Assembly: GCA_018052825.1 (NCBI GenBank)
Contig: JAGPMN010000007.1
Location: 1-48,219, forward strand
Length of the DNA stretch: 48,219 nt
Source of the DNA: Methanothrix sp.
Lineage (GTDB): Archaea; Halobacteriota; Methanosarcinia; Methanotrichales; Methanotrichaceae
Direction: 5' to 3'
Shown here: positions 19,076-26,318 of the stretch, in pieces
Numbering within the stretch: position 1 is the stretch's first letter
Layout of the letters: every line of letters begins with the position of its first letter
Position numbers and translations under genes: made by a program
The notes under the pieces: generated by a model
Seen by the model: the letters and a program-made list of their open reading frames with translations, nothing else
Told to the model about the DNA's origin: nothing
The model's database searches: none

Positions 19076-19411
19076 TTAAGTCTTTCGTCCCCTGATAAGG
19101 GACTGCACCTTCTGCGGTTCGATGGCCTGTGAGATGGAATTCTCTTTGTCCTGGCGCATCAACTGATAGGCTATCTCAGGATCGATAAAGTACCTGTCAA
19201 GATACTCCTCGCGGGTGAAATTGCCCCCCAGACTGGAGACATAGAGCGGGCTGCCCACAACCGGGGTGATCTTTCCCACAGGCAGTATCCATTCAAAGCC
19301 CATGGGAAGATCGCACAGCCAGTCCTCCTGGCTGTAATCCGGATCTGTCAGCACATCCTTCTCTTTTTCATTTACTGAGCCGCAATTTTTGCATATGAAC
19401 CTTATCTTCAT
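19076..19411 (-). CDS. Small protein with N-terminal CxxC, unknown function
   Basis: A 111-residue soluble protein. The N-terminus carries one zinc-ribbon-like half (RFICKNCGS), with a single further cysteine (WLCDLP). The rest is mixed alpha/beta with a Tyr/Asp-rich stretch (REEYLDRYFIDPEIAYQLMRQ). I do not recognise it. The ATG at 19411 is chosen over 19423 because the protein then begins directly with the CxxC strand. It converges with the ATPase gene and is divergent from the next secreted protein. Confidence 0.55.
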   Translation of the reverse strand: MKIRFICKNCGSVNEKEKDVLTDPDYSQEDWLCDLPMGFEWILPVGKITPVVGSPLYVSSLGGNFTREEYLDRYFIDPEIAYQLMRQDKENSISQAIEPQKVQSLIRGRKT

Positions 19412-19600
19412 ATTCCGCCACATCCTTCCTGTTCATGCCCAGGCAGATTAAGAGAGATTATTGGATTACAGTATATATAATTTACTAACAAAATACATTG
19501 CATAAACCTTTTGATATATCGGCGTAAAGAGGCGATAATCGACCGACGGCAGAAAGGTGGCAAATAGATATATGATCGATGATGAAATGAGGAGTACTTT

Positions 19601-20029
19601 ATGATGAAAAAAGCGAAGCTGTCCTTGATTATCCTTGGACTCATAGCCATTCTCACATCCGCAGCACCAGCCCTGAGCGACTACCAGCAGGGCGTGCTGG
19701 ACGGCCTCAAACGGGGATGGTTCATGGCCCAGAGATACGACCAGGCACTGCAGGGAGATGCAAATGCCTACAACCAGGCTGTACCAGATTACAACGCCTG
19801 GATCAGATCTGTATTCGGAGAAAACCAGTCTCTGCTCCTCCAGCCCTTCACTATGGGGGCAGGGGCGGCCGACTACTCGGTAAGCAGGACGATAAAGCCG
19901 GTGCACAGCATCGATGCAAGCTGGAACCAGTCCGGATCGCTGCTGGAACAGCCCGATGCCAGCGGCCTGATCAAAGGGGTGCCTGCCGAAGCCTACTACT
20001 CCATTGGCCCTGCCCTGATCGGCTTTTGA
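19601..20029 (+). CDS. Small secreted protein, unknown function
   Basis: A 142-residue product with a strong signal peptide (MMKKAKLSLIILGLIAILTSAAPALS). The mature part begins DYQQGVLDGLKRGW and is rich in Gln, Asn, Tyr and Gly. The start is preceded by GAGGAG. A TATA-like AAATAGATATATG (about 19563-19575) precedes it. Family not recognised. It is followed at 72 bp by another secreted protein on the same strand, and the two may be cotranscribed. Confidence 0.6.
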   Translation: MMKKAKLSLIILGLIAILTSAAPALSDYQQGVLDGLKRGWFMAQRYDQALQGDANAYNQAVPDYNAWIRSVFGENQSLLLQPFTMGAGAADYSVSRTIKPVHSIDASWNQSGSLLEQPDASGLIKGVPAEAYYSIGPALIGF

Positions 20030-20101
20030 GCGGATGGCATTTATACCGGCAGAGGCGATAAAAGGCCGTGAGCAGGTGAGAGTTTGGGCGGTGCGTTGAG
20101 A

Positions 20102-20728
20102 ATGAGGGGAAGTATCTTTGCGATAATGATGGCGCTCCAGGCGCTGCTTTTCTTTGCGCCCGTAGCCGATGTGGCCCACGCCGTAGACACGCTGGCCCAG
20201 AACTACACAGAGCACTCCTGGGTTTTCGTGAACGGCTATATGGAGGAGTCCAGAATCCTTCAGACCCAGACAGGGTATAACGGACAGAAGATGGTTCTGG
20301 GCACCAGCGGCAGCGGCATTGCCACGAGGACCATCGACTCTGAGGTCTATCGCGACTCAAATGAGGATAGCGCATCTATCATCATCTCCTCAAATTACGA
20401 TTACCACCCATATGTTCCTCCCCTGACCCAGAGCGACCTGAAAAACGCCCTCTGTGCCAAGAACTACGAGGTGGGCTCAGTTATGTCCGAGACATACCAG
20501 ATCGACAAAGACCTCATAAAGGACACCCGGATCTACCAGAACGACAGCTTCTCCATCTACGAGATCAGCTCAGAGGTGCAGGGCACTGCCAGGATCGGAG
20601 GGAGGGTGCAGAAGAACGCCCAGACTGTTCCATCCCTGATGATGAACGGAATTTACATGGGGTATGCGCAGATCAGGTCGGAGACCATTGTGGGAAATAC
20701 GTCGGTGCTCAACCTGCCCTGCCCGTAG
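20102..20728 (+). CDS. Secreted protein, unknown function
   Basis: A 208-residue product with a signal peptide (MRGSIFAIMMALQALLFFAPVADVAHA). The mature domain is rich in beta-strand-forming residues, Asn-Xaa-Ser/Thr sequons and Tyr (for example GYNGQKMVLGTSGSGIATRTIDSEV). Two cysteines are widely spaced. Family not recognised. The ATG at 20102 starts directly with the signal peptide. A TTG at 20084 with GGTGAG upstream is the alternative. Confidence 0.6.
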   Translation: MRGSIFAIMMALQALLFFAPVADVAHAVDTLAQNYTEHSWVFVNGYMEESRILQTQTGYNGQKMVLGTSGSGIATRTIDSEVYRDSNEDSASIIISSNYDYHPYVPPLTQSDLKNALCAKNYEVGSVMSETYQIDKDLIKDTRIYQNDSFSIYEISSEVQGTARIGGRVQKNAQTVPSLMMNGIYMGYAQIRSETIVGNTSVLNLPCP

Positions 20729-20789
20729 GCAGTTCGCAGGCGCTCGCCTGAAAACTTGTGGAAAATGATGGGGGAAACGCCCTAATTTT

Positions 20790-21209
20790 TTAGACTTTTG
20801 CTGCGGCATGGGCCAGGCCCACGGCGTTCCGCATCGCGAACGGGTCACGTGAGTAGTGCAGATGGCCGGGGCAGCGGCAGTCGGTACACCCGAAGCCCGA
20901 AACGGGTGAGATCTCACATCCTATGGCAGACGCTATCCGGCATTCCAGGTCCTCTGCCGTCCGGGTGATATAGACCTCTAAAACTGTCGCCCAGGGCAGC
21001 AGGTAGTCGATGTGCCACCTTCGCGTCCTCTTCCTGTCCCGGGAGAGGAGGATGTGCCTGTCGACTCTCTTCAGGCCGCCGGGGCCGCGCGCCGAACCGG
21101 TATAGCAGTAATAGCCGGCAGGATATCTGCGGGCCCCCAGGGATCCGACCTCAATCTGCAAAGCCCCCGGGACAGAGAGCATGAGGGTGTAGATGCCAGG
21201 CTCGCTCAT
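20790..21209 (-). CDS. DUF123 GIY-YIG-like nuclease domain protein
   Basis: A 139-residue protein of the DUF123 family, predicted to have a GIY-YIG endonuclease fold. The GIYTLML strand, the YPAGYYCYTGSARGPGGLKRVDRH block (second Y-x-G-S-A strand with its Arg/His) and the C-terminal Cys/His cluster (CEIS...GCTDCRCPGHLHY) all match. The function is unknown; nuclease activity is predicted from fold. The ATG at 21209 starts directly at the domain, whereas 21245 would add an unrelated leader. The gene converges with the secreted protein at its left. Confidence 0.85.
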   Translation of the reverse strand: MSEPGIYTLMLSVPGALQIEVGSLGARRYPAGYYCYTGSARGPGGLKRVDRHILLSRDRKRTRRWHIDYLLPWATVLEVYITRTAEDLECRIASAIGCEISPVSGFGCTDCRCPGHLHYSRDPFAMRNAVGLAHAAAKV

Positions 21210-21378
21210 GCAGAGGAGACGTCCGGGCGAAATGACAATATGCATCCCCTGCTAGTTGCATCTGATCAGCTATAAGAGTATGGCGTAGGTGTAGGCATTA
21301 TGGAGAGGCCATACGAGATGCATATTAAAGCAATACTTTTCTATGATGAGAAAGCATAAGGCTTTGGGGTGAAATTAA

Positions 21379-21972
21379 GTGAAGTTATTACTGGCAGCAA
21401 CTGTGATGCTGGTGCTCTCCTCCGCAGCCCTGGCTGCTACTGAGAGCCAGCAGCTCGGCCCTTATGCAGTGTCATTTGATATGAATACAGATCTATCTCA
21501 TCAGATAATGGTTGCAGAGCCGATTGAGGCACCAACTGCCACCATTTACAATATGCAGATATTTTCAGATAACTCCACCAAGGCAGTGATCACAATCAGC
21601 AAGTATGACAGTCCCATTGACTCAACACTGGAACTGTACAAGCAGATTCATGCCATGAATATGGTGATCACCAATGCCTTCAATACGACCAGTGCTGAAG
21701 ACAGGACGATTGACGGAAAGGATGGCTTCCTGTTGACCTGCGTGCCGCTACAATACAACACAGCAGCCCCCGCGGACGCAGTGCTTTACGACGCCTCCTT
21801 CTGGCTGGACAGCCAGGGCTGCGAGTGCGGACCCGTCTCCGTGGGTACAACCAGTGTGGATATAATATCCTCATACCCGCAGGAGGTAACTGAGAGCCTG
21901 CTCTCCAGCCTGCATGTGGCGGAGGGGCAGGCAGCGGCAGCCTCCGGCGGACAGGTTCTGCCTCCGGAATGA
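21379..21972 (+). CDS. Secreted protein, unknown function
   Basis: A 197-residue product with a clear signal peptide (MKLLLAATVMLVLSSAALA). The mature domain starts with a YAVSFDM strand. Its alternation of strands with a central helix (STLELYKQIHAMNM) is reminiscent of PsbP-like folds, but this is weak. A Cys pair (GCECG) lies near residue 150. The GTG start at 21379 is supported by GGGGTGA 7 nt upstream. A TATA-like GCATATTAAAG is at about 21318-21328. A T-rich tract follows the gene. Confidence 0.6.
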   Translation: MKLLLAATVMLVLSSAALAATESQQLGPYAVSFDMNTDLSHQIMVAEPIEAPTATIYNMQIFSDNSTKAVITISKYDSPIDSTLELYKQIHAMNMVITNAFNTTSAEDRTIDGKDGFLLTCVPLQYNTAAPADAVLYDASFWLDSQGCECGPVSVGTTSVDIISSYPQEVTESLLSSLHVAEGQAAAASGGQVLPPE

Positions 21973-21994
21973 GCAGCCATAAAACCAAAACCTC

Positions 21995-22001
21995 TTTTTT
22001 T
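21995..22001 (+). terminator. T-run after secreted protein gene
   Basis: Seven Ts beginning 23 bp after the stop codon, matching the archaeal oligo-T termination signal. No strong hairpin precedes it. Confidence 0.4.
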
Positions 22002-22033
22002 GCCTCTCCTTTTATCCTTCGCCGGACGAAGAG

Positions 22034-22048
22034 CGAAAACTATTTATC
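22034..22048 (+). promoter_or_regulatory. Promoter upstream of ogt
   Basis: CGAAAACTATTTATC combines an A-rich BRE-like stretch with a TATTTAT box. The same 15 bases occur at 39358-39372. Transcription would start near 22070, just where the repeat arm at 22071 begins, so the ogt message should carry the repeat in its leader. Confidence 0.45.
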
Positions 22049-22070
22049 GTCAAAAGTCTACTTTGCAAAC

Positions 22071-22130
22071 GGCAAAAGTCGAGAAAGACCTCTTTTCCCT
22101 CCTATCCCTGGACTTTTGCCTCCCTCCTAC
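22071..22130. repeat. Copy 2 of a 50-bp paired-arm repeat
   Basis: GGCAAAAGTC (22071-22080) and GACTTTTGCC (22111-22120) are perfect 10-bp inverted arms separated by exactly 30 nt. The reverse complement of 22111-22130 matches 18991-19010 at 19 of 20 positions, so the two elements are homologous and oppositely oriented. Part of the spacer is also alike when copy 2 is inverted (TAGGAGG then AAAA then GGTC). Confidence 0.65.
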
Positions 22131-22159
22131 CTCCTGGCGTGAATGCCAGGGTATCTATC

Positions 22160-22654
22160 ATGGCACATCCTCAAATACAGATCATGAAGAGCATTTTCTT
22201 TTTCGATACAGCTCTTGGAAAAATAGCCATAGCGGAGGACGGCCAGGCCGTCACCCGCCTCTTTCTTCCAGGAGAGGTGCCGCCGGCAGACGCATCCCTG
22301 CAGAAGACAGATCTGCTCTGTGAGGCGAAAGAGCAGCTCGATAGCTACCTCCTGGGAGGGAGGAAGGCCTTTGACCTGCCCCTCGACCTGTCGGGAACCG
22401 AGTTCATGAGGGCAGTCTGGCAGGCCCTGCTGGCCATACCCTACGGAGAGACGAGAAGCTACAAAGATGTGGCTGAGAGCCTGAACAGGCCGCGTGCCTT
22501 CAGGGCTGTGGGAGCGGCCTGCCGGGCAAATCCCCTGCCGGTCTTCATTCCCTGCCACCGGGTGATAGGCAGGGACGGCAGCCTGAGCGGATACCGGGGC
22601 GGCCTGCAGATCAAGAGGCATCTTCTGGAGCTGGAAGGATGTGGCAGGAGATGA
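22160..22654 (+). CDS. ogt: Methylated-DNA-protein-cysteine methyltransferase (Ogt/MGMT)
   Basis: Suicide repair protein that takes the alkyl group from O6-methylguanine onto its own cysteine. It has 164 residues from the ATG at 22160, which is preceded at 8 nt by AGGG. The acceptor motif PCHRV (preceded by FI) is near residue 135. The DNA-binding wing RAVGAACRANPLP and the SGYRGGLQIKRHLLELE C-terminus are typical. A later ATG at 22184 directly before the FFFDTALGKI strand is possible. The leader contains repeat copy 2. Confidence 0.95.
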   Translation: MAHPQIQIMKSIFFFDTALGKIAIAEDGQAVTRLFLPGEVPPADASLQKTDLLCEAKEQLDSYLLGGRKAFDLPLDLSGTEFMRAVWQALLAIPYGETRSYKDVAESLNRPRAFRAVGAACRANPLPVFIPCHRVIGRDGSLSGYRGGLQIKRHLLELEGCGRR

Positions 22655-22704
22655 CGCGATTGGCTCGCAGAGTTCCCGCCCGGATGGAGGCCTGTCAAGG
22701 AACA

Positions 22705-22714
22705 TTTTATATGG
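22705..22714 (+). promoter_or_regulatory. TATA box of srp54
   Basis: TTTTATATGG lies about 30-39 bp before the srp54 ATG, giving a leader of only a few bases. Confidence 0.5.
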
Positions 22715-22743
22715 TTTGCCGCAGCCTAAATGCTTGAAGCTCT

Positions 22744-24081
22744 ATGGTCCTGGAAAACTTAGGCGGGTCGCTGCGCAATGCCTTAAAGAAGATTGCGTCT
22801 GCGAATAAGATCGACAAGGCGCTGGTGGATGATGCCGTGCGCGAGATTCAGCGCGCACTACTGCAGGCCGATGTTAATGTAAAGCTGGTGATGCAGCTCT
22901 CCAATACGATCAAGGAGAGGGCCTTAAACGAGAAGCCTGCCGCAGGCATGAATCCGCGCGAGCATGTCATAAACATAGTATACCAGGAGCTGATCAATCT
23001 GGTGGGAAGGGGAAGCGACATTGCCCTCAAGAAACAAAATATCATGCTGGTAGGGCTGCAGGGCTCTGGAAAGACCACAACCGCTGCCAAGCTTGCCACC
23101 TTCTTTCAAAGGAAGGGGCTGCGCGCAGCCGTCATCTGCGCCGATACATTCAGGGCGGGAGCCTACGACCAGCTCAAGGCGCTCTGCGAAAAGCAGGGCG
23201 TATTCTTTTACGGCGAGAAGGGAAACCCCGATGCTCCGGCTGTGGCCAGGGCCGGCCTTGAGGCCGCGAGGAAGTATGATGTGAGAATTGTCGACACTGC
23301 CGGCAGACACGCCCTGGAGGACGACCTGATCCAGGAGATGAAGGACATTCACGCCGTGGTCAATGCCGAGCAGAAGCTGCTGGTGATGGACGCGGCACTC
23401 GGCCAGCAGGCGGCAGAGCAGGCCCGCGCCTTCGACCAGGCGATATCCATCACCGGCGTCATCATCACAAAGCTGGATGGAACAGCCAAGGGAGGCGGGG
23501 CCCTATCTGCTGTGGCCGAGACAAAGACATCGGTGGCCTTCATCGGCGTGGGCGAGACGCCAGCAGACCTCGAGAAGTTCGAAGCCGACCGCTTCATATC
23601 CCGTATGCTGGGGATGGGAGACATCAAGACGCTCATCGAGAGGGCCCAGGAGGTGCAGACAGAGCAGCAGGTCGACATGGACTCCCTCATGCGGGGAAAG
23701 TTCTCCCTCAAGGACATGTACCAGCAGATGGAGGCCATGAACAGGATGGGGCCCCTCAAGCAGATCATGCAGATGCTCCCCCTGGGCGGCCTGGGCGTGG
23801 AGCTGTCCGACAGGGAGTTTCAGATGACCAAGGAGCGGCTGGATAAGTACCGGGTGGTCATGGACTCCATGACAGATGCCGAGCTTGAGGATCCGAGGAT
23901 CATCACAGCTTCGCGAATCAAGCGCATATCCAGGGGCAGCGGAGCCTCCCCAGACCTCGTGCGCGAGCTTTTAAAATCCCATCAGGCCATGCAGAAGGCC
24001 ATCAAAGGCATGCGCGGAGGGGCGGGAAAGGCGAATATGAAGCGGCTCATGAAGAGGTTCTCGCCTGGTGCCAGACAATAG
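22744..24081 (+). CDS. srp54: Signal recognition particle GTPase SRP54
   Basis: Binds signal sequences on the ribosome and docks with FtsY to target proteins to the membrane. It has 445 residues, normal length. The N domain is at 1-90, then the G domain with G1 GLQGSGKTT (104-112), DTAGR (184-188) and TKLDG (242-246). A methionine-rich M domain (about 305-440, with [23 protein letters not shown]) binds 7S RNA and signal peptides. It converges with the secreted-protein gene at 24083, leaving one base between stop codons. Confidence 0.97.
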   Translation: MVLENLGGSLRNALKKIASANKIDKALVDDAVREIQRALLQADVNVKLVMQLSNTIKERALNEKPAAGMNPREHVINIVYQELINLVGRGSDIALKKQNIMLVGLQGSGKTTTAAKLATFFQRKGLRAAVICADTFRAGAYDQLKALCEKQGVFFYGEKGNPDAPAVARAGLEAARKYDVRIVDTAGRHALEDDLIQEMKDIHAVVNAEQKLLVMDAALGQQAAEQARAFDQAISITGVIITKLDGTAKGGGALSAVAETKTSVAFIGVGETPADLEKFEADRFISRMLGMGDIKTLIERAQEVQTEQQVDMDSLMRGKFSLKDMYQQMEAMNRMGPLKQIMQMLPLGGLGVELSDREFQMTKERLDKYRVVMDSMTDAELEDPRIITASRIKRISRGSGASPDLVRELLKSHQAMQKAIKGMRGGAGKANMKRLMKRFSPGARQ

Positions 24082-24082
24082 C

Positions 24083-24607
24083 TTACTGCTCCCACCTGCC
24101 CTCTGCCGTCCCCATGAGGCCGATCTGCCCGGGCACAGCCCTGCTCCGTCTCACAAAGCTGCCGATAAGGCCGCCGTTTCCTTCTGCTCCAGCCAGCTCG
24201 AGCGTGAAGATGCCTCCTGAGTATGCTGTCACATTCAAAGTGAGATTGCCTCCAACGAGGCGGCCGTCGGCTGATACCGGCTCGCCGCCCTGGGAGGATG
24301 TCATATTGCCCGCTCCGGACAGGCCTGACCCTTTTGCGGATAGCCGAAGGTCAAAGCTCGCATTTTCCGCGCTGTCGTTGAGGTGGATTATCAGGCGGCG
24401 GGGCTGAGCCTCGTCTCCGGCAGAGACGCTATCCTTCCCGTAATCTCGCAGAAACTCATCATAGCTGGACATATCCATGCTCATGGCCGGATCTCCCAGG
24501 AAGTCGTAGGAGGCCCCGCCCCCTAAAGAGCAGCACCTTCCCGCTGCCGGCGAGCCTGCGGACAGTATGAGGGCAGCTACTGCTATGAGATTAATAAGGC
24601 GCATCAT
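24083..24607 (-). CDS. Secreted beta-rich protein, paralogue C of a local trio
   Basis: A 174-residue product with a signal peptide (MMRLINLIAVAALILSAGSPAAG) and two adjacent cysteines right after it. The second half contains the block GNMTSSQGGEPVSADGR followed by LVGGNLTLNV. This mirrors the 'G-x-G ... G-T-T-x-V-T-A-A-G-x-V ... G-x-x-L-x-L-F-V' block of the two neighbouring genes, so the three look like diverged tandem duplicates. The fold is probably a small beta-barrel or sandwich. Its ATG overlaps the stop of the preceding gene by 4 bp. Confidence 0.6.
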   Translation of the reverse strand: MMRLINLIAVAALILSAGSPAAGRCCSLGGGASYDFLGDPAMSMDMSSYDEFLRDYGKDSVSAGDEAQPRRLIIHLNDSAENASFDLRLSAKGSGLSGAGNMTSSQGGEPVSADGRLVGGNLTLNVTAYSGGIFTLELAGAEGNGGLIGSFVRRSRAVPGQIGLMGTAEGRWEQ

Positions 24608-25212
24608 TCCTGCTCCTGAATGCTCTGCACTGCGCTTCCCACAAAAGCTCCGGTTCCTGCCCCGCTATTAGCACTGGTGCCCGCAGATGTCCTTGAGCTG
24701 CCGCCCAGAGGTGTAACATGGCGCAGCTGGACGGAGGGGTTCATGCTTCCTGTGACAGTTCCAGATGCGTACGGCCCATCAGCCGAGAGGAGGTCGTACT
24801 CTCCGGCAAGGGATGTGCCTGAGACTGTGAGGTAGAGCCGCAGTGCCATCCCGCCGTCTGCCTGGCAGACGAATAGCGTTGTACCCCCGGCAGCCACAGA
24901 GCCGGCGGCAGTCACAGATGTCGTGCCTTTATCCATAAGGCCGGTGCCCATTATGAAATCGCCCTTCTGAATGGCCTGCAGGTCGATATGCCTGATGAAC
25001 GGGCCATTCAGGTCGAGAGACCACGTTCCCGTCAGGTTGGGCTGACCTGATAGCGCGCCAAGCTCAGATGTCGATATCGAGCTCTTGCCCACGGTTAGAG
25101 CCGGAACCGTCCCCGTGCCAGTGGCTACTGTGCCCATGTAGCCCTGCGAGGACGCATTTGCAGCAAAACATATGAGTAAAATTAAAGATATGGGAATTGT
25201 CTTTTCTGCCAT
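24604..25212 (-). CDS. Secreted beta-rich protein, paralogue B of a local trio
   Basis: A 202-residue product with a signal peptide (MAEKTIPISLILLICFAANASS). The domain at about residues 60-150 reads TGTWSLDL, FIMGTGLMDKGTTSVTAAGS and LTVSGTSLAGEYDLLSADG. It aligns well with the product of 25344-26012 (AGSWAFTL, VYGSGELTENGVTTAVTAAG, LTIRQGSMDGDYILTATG). The tail is Ser/Thr/Gly-rich. The ATG at 25212 is chosen because it opens the signal peptide; the longer reading adds 15 polar residues. It overlaps paralogue C by 4 bp, so they are cotranscribed. Function unknown. Confidence 0.65.
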   Translation of the reverse strand: MAEKTIPISLILLICFAANASSQGYMGTVATGTGTVPALTVGKSSISTSELGALSGQPNLTGTWSLDLNGPFIRHIDLQAIQKGDFIMGTGLMDKGTTSVTAAGSVAAGGTTLFVCQADGGMALRLYLTVSGTSLAGEYDLLSADGPYASGTVTGSMNPSVQLRHVTPLGGSSRTSAGTSANSGAGTGAFVGSAVQSIQEQE

Positions 25213-25294
25213 GCCGGATGGTATGGATGACGTCGTTAATAACGCTGATGCCCTCATGCTGCGCCATTTCTCGGCGAGGAGCCATAAAATGTGT

Positions 25295-25314
25295 TCCGGG
25301 CTTGCTGGCCCGGA
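25295..25314. terminator. GC-rich hairpin between paralogues A and B
   Basis: TCCGGGC and GCCCGGA form a perfect 7-bp stem with a 6-nt loop 29 bp past the stop of paralogue A. It could attenuate or end its transcript. No T-run follows on the minus strand. Confidence 0.35.
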
Positions 25315-25343
25315 GCAAACCCGATCGACTTATGATGCCAGGA

Positions 25344-26012
25344 CTAGGCAGACTGATTGGCCGGCAGTGCCGGTGCAGGCTGCATGGCTGCTGTGCCCTG
25401 CGATGAGAGCAGGCTGCCGAAGGCCAGGCCAGGCTGGGTCACCCCAGTTGCTGTGAGGATATAATCTCCGTCCATTGAGCCCTGCCTGATGGTCAGGCTC
25501 ATTCTGTAGAGCGTGCTGCTTTTCACCGGCGTCACGAAAAGGGCCAGGCGGTCTCCCAGAACTGTGCCCGCCGCTGTGACCGCGGTGGTCACACCGTTTT
25601 CAGTCAGCTCACCTGAGCCATATACGGCATCAGAGGTCTGAGATAGATCCAGCTTGAGGAATCTGGTTGCCACATCGGTCAGAGTGAATGCCCAGCTTCC
25701 TGCGACAGGAGCTGCTCCGAATCCTATAACCGGCGGAGTCCTTACCCCTTTATCTGCAGGAACATGAGGGCTCATGCCCGTATCCGCTCTTATGATAAAA
25801 AGGCTCTCATTTCGGAATGATAGTGCTGAGTCATTTATATCCTTATATACTGTGTCGGCTCCCTCCCTGACCTCCTGGTAGATCTCGCTTCCTGAGGCGT
25901 TTACGGGCGGAAAAGCCGGCTCGACGATCTCATTCTTCGGGCCCTGGGCAAAGGCTGCCATGGACAGAGATGCCACAAGTGCCACAGCTATAATCACACT
26001 AAATTTTCCCAT
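25344..26012 (-). CDS. Secreted beta-rich protein, paralogue A of a local trio
   Basis: A 222-residue product with a signal peptide (MGKFSVIIAVALVASLSMAAFAQG), a helical/charged region (about 40-90) and then the shared beta domain (about 105-195: VAGSWAFTLTDVATRFLKLD, VYGSGELTENGVTTAVTAAG, LALFVTPVKSSTLYRMSLTI). The tail is Ala/Pro/Gln-rich. The ATG at 26012 starts the signal peptide. It is the first of three related tandem genes on the minus strand. Function unknown; probably cell surface. Confidence 0.65.
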   Translation of the reverse strand: MGKFSVIIAVALVASLSMAAFAQGPKNEIVEPAFPPVNASGSEIYQEVREGADTVYKDINDSALSFRNESLFIIRADTGMSPHVPADKGVRTPPVIGFGAAPVAGSWAFTLTDVATRFLKLDLSQTSDAVYGSGELTENGVTTAVTAAGTVLGDRLALFVTPVKSSTLYRMSLTIRQGSMDGDYILTATGVTQPGLAFGSLLSSQGTAAMQPAPALPANQSA

Positions 26013-26066
26013 TCTCCTGATACCTCCATAACTGAAAATCCCTGCCAACGTATTAAAGTTAACCCT

Positions 26067-26318
26067 TCAGCCCCGGATCGAATATCTATCGTGCGGCTCA
26101 ATCAATGGCCTGTCATCCACGTCCGGGCCGATATTATGCGGACTGTCGCAGATGCCATCGTTATCTTGATCATTCATCTGGACTGCTGCCCAGTAGTTTC
26201 CCAGGCGGCTGCTATAGGACCTTCCCTTGTATTGGTACGGTATAGCCTCGGGGCTGATCCAGGAGTTGCTGGATATGAATGAATAGACATCGCGAGAATT
26301 TCCCATAAATGAATTCAA
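26067..26318 (-). pseudogene. C-terminal part of the frameshifted beta-helix protein
   Basis: This 83-residue frame encodes the typical C-terminus of NosD/CASH-type beta-helix proteins: NSFMGNSRDVYSF, then NSWISPEAIPYQYKGRSYSSRLGNYWA, then a Ca-site-like DQDNDGICDSPHNI. Just upstream the same frame reads HSSSNEIYLNSF, which continues the repeats of the preceding gene. It is therefore the displaced end of 26315-28129 rather than a separate gene. Confidence 0.65.

Noticed and set aside
20790-20801. A third half-copy of the GGCAAAAGTC arm
   Set aside because: GACTTTTGC here is the coding end of the DUF123 gene, and no partner arm lies 30 nt away.
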